Below, in pieces: positions 8,757 to 12,189 of a stretch of DNA of 12,189 nt. The translations under genes were made by a program, and so were the position numbers. The notes below the pieces were generated by a model, which was given only the letters and a program-made list of their open reading frames with translations, was not told the origin of the DNA and did not search any database. The first letter of the stretch is position 1; every line of letters starts with the position of its first letter. Source of the stretch: Lachnospiraceae bacterium UBA4316 (GTDB taxonomy: Bacteria; Bacillota; Clostridia; Lachnospirales; Lachnospiraceae); NCBI GenBank assembly GCA_002394535.1, contig DGUG01000216.1, positions 1 to 12,189 on the forward strand. Reading direction: 5' to 3'.

Positions 8757-8785
8757 ATTATAACGGGTTTATTTTTTTTTTTCAA
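8757..8785 (-). promoter_or_regulatory. Sigma-70-type promoter of the activase gene, with an A tract in -35 and spacer
   Basis: On the minus strand, TTGAAA (8785-8780) and a perfect TATAAT (8762-8757) are separated by 17 bases. Transcription would start near 8750, giving a leader of about 30 bases that includes the AAGGAAAT ribosome binding site. Eleven consecutive A residues (minus strand; T run at 8772-8782 on plus) cover the last three bases of the -35 and the upstream half of the spacer, so a change in tract length would alter spacing to the -10. Confidence 0.75.
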
Positions 8786-8827
8786 CAGAATCCCCATACG
8801 CGGCTTAAATGACGGCGATACTTAAGT

Positions 8828-8856
8828 TTTACATTTCACGGTATAAATGGTATACT
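8828..8856 (+). promoter_or_regulatory. Sigma-70-type promoter of the rhomboid-like gene
   Basis: TTTACA (8828-8833) and TATACT (8851-8856) are exactly 17 bases apart, each one mismatch from consensus. The start of transcription would be near 8863, leaving a leader of about 24 bases before the ATG at 8887. The promoter lies inside the longest open frame (ATG at 8809), which argues that the upstream ATG is not used. Its -35 is 42 bases from the -35 of the divergent activase promoter, so one bound regulator could act on both. Confidence 0.7.
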
Positions 8857-8870
8857 GACAAGGATTATAT

Positions 8871-8877
8871 AAAGGTG
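8871..8877 (+). promoter_or_regulatory. Ribosome binding site that selects the start at 8887
   Basis: AAAGGTG precedes the ATG at 8887; the gap from AAAGG to the ATG is 11 bases, a little long. The alternative ATG at 8809 is preceded by pyrimidine-rich, unstructured sequence with no Shine-Dalgarno match. Together with the promoter at 8828-8856 this favours the shorter protein. Confidence 0.55.
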
Positions 8878-8886
8878 TGGGATACT

Positions 8887-9768
8887 ATGACTGGTCTGTT
8901 AAACAAACTGGAGAGAAAGTTCGGTAAGTATGCGATAACGAACCTGTCTCTGTATATAATAATTGCATACATTATCGGATATGTGCTCGTCCTTACGGGA
9001 TCGGTGGAATTCATAAGCCTTAATCCTTATTATATAGCGCGCGGACAGGTTTGGAGAATCATAACATGGATTCTTGTACCGCCGAGCACTATTGATATAT
9101 TTACGATAATAATGCTGTATTTTTATTATCAGATCGGATCAGCACTTGAGAGAACATGGGGAGCCTTCAGATACAATGTCTATATTTTTTCGGGCATAGT
9201 ATTTACTGTTTTAGGAGCAGTTGTATTATACGCGATCAGTACGGCAAACGGTCTTGATGGTGTTACTTCCGGATATCTCGTAAGCTCGGGCTTTTCCACA
9301 TACTATATCAACCTTTCTATTTTTCTGGCATTTGCGGCAACGTATCCCGACGTTCAGGTGCTTCTGTTTTTTGTTATCCCGGTCAAGATGAAATGGATGG
9401 CATATATAGATGCGGCTATCCTTGCATACCAGTTTATAACAAGCGGTACGGCGGGCAGGATCGCGATAGTTATGAGTCTGCTTAATTTTATCGTTTTCTT
9501 CCTGTCAACACGCAATTATAAAAGAGTTTCTCCGAAAGAGATGTACAGAAGAAAGGCTTTTCGGGATGCAATGAATCAGGCTGGAAGCAGGAGCGCGGCA
9601 GATGGCTATTCAACCGCAAGAGGTGGCGCAATTACCAAACATAAATGTGCCATTTGCGGCAGAACGGAAAGGGACGGGGATAATCTTGAGTTCCGGTTCT
9701 GCTCAAAATGTAATGGTAATTATGAGTACTGCAACGAACATCTTTTTACACATAAACATGTATTGTAG
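8887..9768 (+). CDS. Rhomboid-like membrane protein without catalytic residues, with a C-terminal Cys/His metal-binding tail
   Basis: A 293-residue protein (start at 8887) with about six or seven hydrophobic segments between residues 19 and 207. The rhomboid superfamily is suggested by GQVWRIITW (53-61), ERTWGAFRYNVY (88-99) and the FP-like segment ending in IPVKMKWMAYIDAA (164-177). The GxSG serine motif is absent (the region reads GFSTYYINL), and no histidine occurs anywhere before residue 252, so a Ser-His dyad is impossible and a pseudoprotease or derlin-like role is likelier. The cytoplasmic tail has C254-x2-C257, C272-x2-C275, C282-x2-H285 and H289-x-H291, enough ligands for one or two zinc ions. 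It is divergent from the activase gene and 70 bases ahead of an M16C peptidase gene. An alternative start at 8809 would add 26 residues but lies upstream of the promoter. Superfamily call moderate; function unknown. Confidence 0.7.
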   Translation: MTGLLNKLERKFGKYAITNLSLYIIIAYIIGYVLVLTGSVEFISLNPYYIARGQVWRIITWILVPPSTIDIFTIIMLYFYYQIGSALERTWGAFRYNVYIFSGIVFTVLGAVVLYAISTANGLDGVTSGYLVSSGFSTYYINLSIFLAFAATYPDVQVLLFFVIPVKMKWMAYIDAAILAYQFITSGTAGRIAIVMSLLNFIVFFLSTRNYKRVSPKEMYRRKAFRDAMNQAGSRSAADGYSTARGGAITKHKCAICGRTERDGDNLEFRFCSKCNGNYEYCNEHLFTHKHVL

Positions 9769-9806
9769 ATAGGAGGGACCCACAAAGTGGGAGGAACCTG
9801 TCTACA
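9764..9806 (+). other. Two-stem RNA hairpin spanning the stop codon of the rhomboid-like gene
   Basis: A 10-bp outer stem pairs 9764-9773 with 9797-9806 (one G-U pair, T9770 with G9800). Inside it an inner stem CCCAC/GTGGG (9779-9783 with 9787-9791) closes an AAA loop. The two stems are separated by a symmetric 5x5 purine loop, AGGGA opposite AGGAA. No U tract follows (the next bases are CTCATTAG), so it is not a standard intrinsic terminator. It includes the TAG at 9766-9768 and ends 32 bases before the M16C start codon. I do not recognise it as a known riboswitch; it may be a stability, processing or attenuation element. Confidence 0.6.
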
Positions 9807-9838
9807 CTCATTAGATTAAGATTGGAGTTTGAAATACA

Positions 9839-12189
9839 ATGAGCATATCCAACATCAACGCATATGACCTTATTTCCACCGAGGAACTCAAAGATATCAA
9901 TTCAACAGGATATCTCCTCCGGCATAAAAAGACCGGAGCCAGGGTTGTATGTATAGAAAATGACGATGATAACAAAGTATTTTATGTGGGATTTCGTACA
10001 CCACCCGAAGATTCTACGGGAGTACCGCATATAATTGAACACTCGGTTCTGTGCGGGTCCAAAAAGTATCCGGCAAAGGATCCCTTTGTTGAATTGGCAA
10101 AGGGCTCTCTTAATACCTTTCTAAATGCAATGACTTATCCCGATAAAACGGTATATCCGGTTGCAAGCTGCAACGATCAGGATTTTAAAAACCTTTGTGA
10201 TGTATATCTTGATGCCGTATTTCACCCTAATATTTATGAAAGGGAGCAGATATTCAAGCAGGAGGGATGGCATTACGAATTAGAGGAAGAAAACGGCCCC
10301 ATAACTATCAACGGTGTGGTTTATTCGGAGATGAAGGGTGCATTCTCATCGCCTGATGATATGCTATCCCGTGCGATTTTTGATTCTCTGTTTCCGGATA
10401 CATGCTACGGTGTGGAGTCAGGAGGGGATCCTGACGTGATACCGTCACTTACGTATGAACAATTCCTTGATTTTCACAGAAGATATTATCATCCGTCCAA
10501 CAGTTATATTTATCTGTACGGGAATATGGATTTCGAAGAAAGACTTGATTATATAGACAAAGAGTATCTGTCTGCATATGACAGGCTTGAAATTGATTCC
10601 GCGGTACGTCTTCAGAAGAAATTCGACAAGGTCAGTGATGTTACAAAAGAATACCCAATAACGAACGATGAAAGCGAAGAGCAGAATACGTATCTGTCGT
10701 ACAATGCCGTATTGTCAACGAGCCTTGATCCCAAACTCTATATTGCTTTTCAGATACTTGAATACGCCCTTTTATCATCTCCGGGAGCTGTGCTCAAGCA
10801 GGCACTCCTTGATGCGGGGATTTGTAAGGATGTGCAGTCGACATTTGAAAACGGTGTATACCAGCCGTATTTTTCGATTATAATCAAGAACTCGGATATT
10901 GAGAACAAGGAGAAATTCCTTGATATCATCAGAGGAGTTCTTAGTGATGTGGTAAATGACGGATTTGATAAAAAAGCGCTGCTTGCGGGCCTTAATATTA
11001 ATGAATTCAGGTTCCGCGAGGCTGACTTCGGTCATTATCCGAAGGGACTTATGTACGGGCTTACCGCCCTTGATTCATGGCTGTACGATGATTCACTTCC
11101 CTTTGTACATATTGAAGCACTGGACACGTATTCATTTTTAAGGCAGCAGATTGAGACCGACTATTTTGAAAATCTTGTAAAAGAGTATCTGCTTGACAAT
11201 AAGCACGCATCTACTGTAAGTCTGCTTCCGGTTAAAGGTCTTACAGCCAAAAAGGACAAAGAGCTTGAAGCAAAAATGCGCTCCCTCAAGGAAGGTATGA
11301 ATGCGGATGAGGTGAAGAGACTGTATGAGGATACAAAAGCTCTTCATGCTTACCAGGAAGAAGAGGATTCGGAAGAAATTCTTAAATGTATTCCTCTTTT
11401 GAAAATATCGGACATTAAAAAGGAAGCAGAGGATTTTGTTAACGAAATAAGCAATACGGATGGCTGCGACGTTCTGTACCATAATGTATTTACAAACGGC
11501 ATCGGATACTTATATATTGCATTCGACCTTGACAAGGTAACCTCTGAGATGCTTCCGTATGCCGGAATATTAAAAGCCGTTCTCGGTCTCGTTAATACAG
11601 AGCATTACAGTTATGCGGATCTTGCAAACGAGATATTCCTTAACACCGGAGGAGTTTCGGCCGGAACCGGTATGTACACGGATGTAAACGATCCCGATAA
11701 GTTTCTGCATTATTTCGAAATGAAAGCAAAGATATTCTACAACAAGCTTCCATTTGCATTTGACATCATCAAAGAGATTATCTACACATCCGATTTTTCC
11801 GACAGGAAGCGGATGTATGATCTTATATGTATGCTAAAATCAAGGCTTTCCGCCGCAATGATGAGCAGTGGACATGCTGTTGCGATGCACAGGGCCCTTT
11901 CGGGTATATCAAAGCAGGAAATGATCAGCGAGAAAATGGGTGGAATAGATTTTTACAGACTGATCGAGGATATTGAGTCGGACTTTGACAACAGGTTTGA
12001 TGAATTGAAGAGCAATCTTCAGAAAACGGCAGCGCTTATATTTACAAGAGAGAACTTGAGAGTATTTGACTATACGGCGGAGGAGAGCCAGCGGGATGAA
12101 TTTAACGCTCAGGTGGAGGCCTTTATCAAAGCGGCTCCGGATGTTCATAATGAGATCTGCCCCGTAGAATTTGAGAAGAAGAAGTTTGC
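9839..12189 (+). CDS. M16C family zinc metallopeptidase (PreP/Cym1-like), 3' end missing
   Basis: An open frame of 783 codons starts at ATG 9839 and has no stop before the window ends; complete family members have about 970 residues, so roughly the last fifth is missing. The inverted zinc motif is H64-I-I-E67-H68, and the third ligand is probably E164 in VYSEMKG, 96 residues after H68, a spacing that matches presequence protease PreP as I recall it. Other family stretches are CGSKKYPAKDPF (72-83) and LNTFLNAMTYPDKT (91-104). The order is the catalytic M16 half (about 40-200), the inactive M16 half (about 200-440) and the M16C-associated helical region (from about 465, with many Lys and Glu). 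No signal peptide is seen, so it should be cytoplasmic and degrade peptides. GGAG at 9824-9827 precedes the ATG by 11 bases. No clear promoter lies in the 70-base gap, so readthrough from the rhomboid-like gene is plausible. Confidence 0.93.
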   Translation, partial: MSISNINAYDLISTEELKDINSTGYLLRHKKTGARVVCIENDDDNKVFYVGFRTPPEDSTGVPHIIEHSVLCGSKKYPAKDPFVELAKGSLNTFLNAMTYPDKTVYPVASCNDQDFKNLCDVYLDAVFHPNIYEREQIFKQEGWHYELEEENGPITINGVVYSEMKGAFSSPDDMLSRAIFDSLFPDTCYGVESGGDPDVIPSLTYEQFLDFHRRYYHPSNSYIYLYGNMDFEERLDYIDKEYLSAYDRLEIDSAVRLQKKFDKVSDVTKEYPITNDESEEQNTYLSYNAVLSTSLDPKLYIAFQILEYALLSSPGAVLKQALLDAGICKDVQSTFENGVYQPYFSIIIKNSDIENKEKFLDIIRGVLSDVVNDGFDKKALLAGLNINEFRFREADFGHYPKGLMYGLTALDSWLYDDSLPFVHIEALDTYSFLRQQIETDYFENLVKEYLLDNKHASTVSLLPVKGLTAKKDKELEAKMRSLKEGMNADEVKRLYEDTKALHAYQEEEDSEEILKCIPLLKISDIKKEAEDFVNEISNTDGCDVLYHNVFTNGIGYLYIAFDLDKVTSEMLPYAGILKAVLGLVNTEHYSYADLANEIFLNTGGVSAGTGMYTDVNDPDKFLHYFEMKAKIFYNKLPFAFDIIKEIIYTSDFSDRKRMYDLICMLKSRLSAAMMSSGHAVAMHRALSGISKQEMISEKMGGIDFYRLIEDIESDFDNRFDELKSNLQKTAALIFTRENLRVFDYTAEESQRDEFNAQVEAFIKAAPDVHNEICPVEFEKKKF

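Noticed and set aside
8744..8773. Plus-strand TTGACA at 8744 as a promoter
   Set aside because: The -35 is perfect, but the only -10 at a workable distance is TTTATT (18-base spacer, 4 of 6 matches), and there is a stronger promoter at 8828-8856.
8768..8783. T-rich tract as a plus-strand terminator
   Set aside because: No stem precedes it and no plus-strand gene ends there; it is better explained as the A tract of the minus-strand promoter.
8809..8886. ATG at 8809 as the start of the rhomboid-like gene
   Set aside because: No Shine-Dalgarno sequence precedes it, and a good TTTACA-N17-TATACT promoter lies downstream of it inside the frame; the ATG at 8887 has AAAGGTG upstream.
11138..11482. 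Minus-strand open frame of 114 codons
   Set aside because: It is antisense to the well-supported M16C peptidase frame and shows no domain features.

Overview
The window reads as a chromosomal segment of a strictly anaerobic Gram-positive of the Clostridia, most likely Lachnospiraceae-like. This rests on protein content only: a 2-hydroxyacyl-CoA dehydratase-type activase fused to its partner domains, a PF06541 (CmpB-like) membrane protein, an M16C peptidase and LarC, all in moderately AT-rich DNA with strong purine-rich ribosome binding sites. I cannot name a genus. No mobile element, tRNA, rRNA or CRISPR is visible. Nearly all of the window is coding, and no gap between genes exceeds about 170 bases.

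Region 1 (1-4492, + strand) looks like one transcription unit: the 3' part of larC (nickel insertion into the nickel-pincer nucleotide cofactor, with a histidine-rich segment at the window edge); a divergent miaA-type tRNA prenyltransferase overlapping it by 8 bases; a PF06541 membrane protein; and, 3 bases later, a seven-helix membrane protein with a PAS-like domain, a receiver domain lacking its phospho-acceptor aspartate and a histidine-free Hpt-like tail. A hairpin terminator whose stem contains the last stop codon closes the unit.

Region 2 (4490-8719, - strand) is one 1409-residue gene: two BadF/HgdC-type ATPase activase domains, a four-cysteine linker, a DUF2229-like domain and a cysteine-rich HgdB-like C-terminal half. 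It is a dehydratase activator and its iron-sulfur partner in one chain, substrate unknown. It converges on region 1 with 10 bases between the genes.

Region 3 (8720-8886) is a divergent promoter region. The minus promoter is TTGAAA-N17-TATAAT with an 11-base A tract running through its -35 and spacer. The plus promoter is TTTACA-N17-TATACT and lies inside the longest open frame of the downstream gene, so that gene must start at 8887 if this promoter is used.

Region 4 (8887-12189, + strand) holds a rhomboid-like membrane protein with no visible catalytic residues and a cysteine/histidine metal-binding tail. A two-stem hairpin overlaps its stop codon. Then comes the first 783 codons of an M16C (PreP/Cym1-like) zinc metallopeptidase that runs off the window.

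The best candidates for something undescribed are the PF06541 plus degenerate phosphorelay pair, the A-tract promoter of the activase gene, the inactive rhomboid with its metal-binding tail, and the hairpin before the M16C gene.
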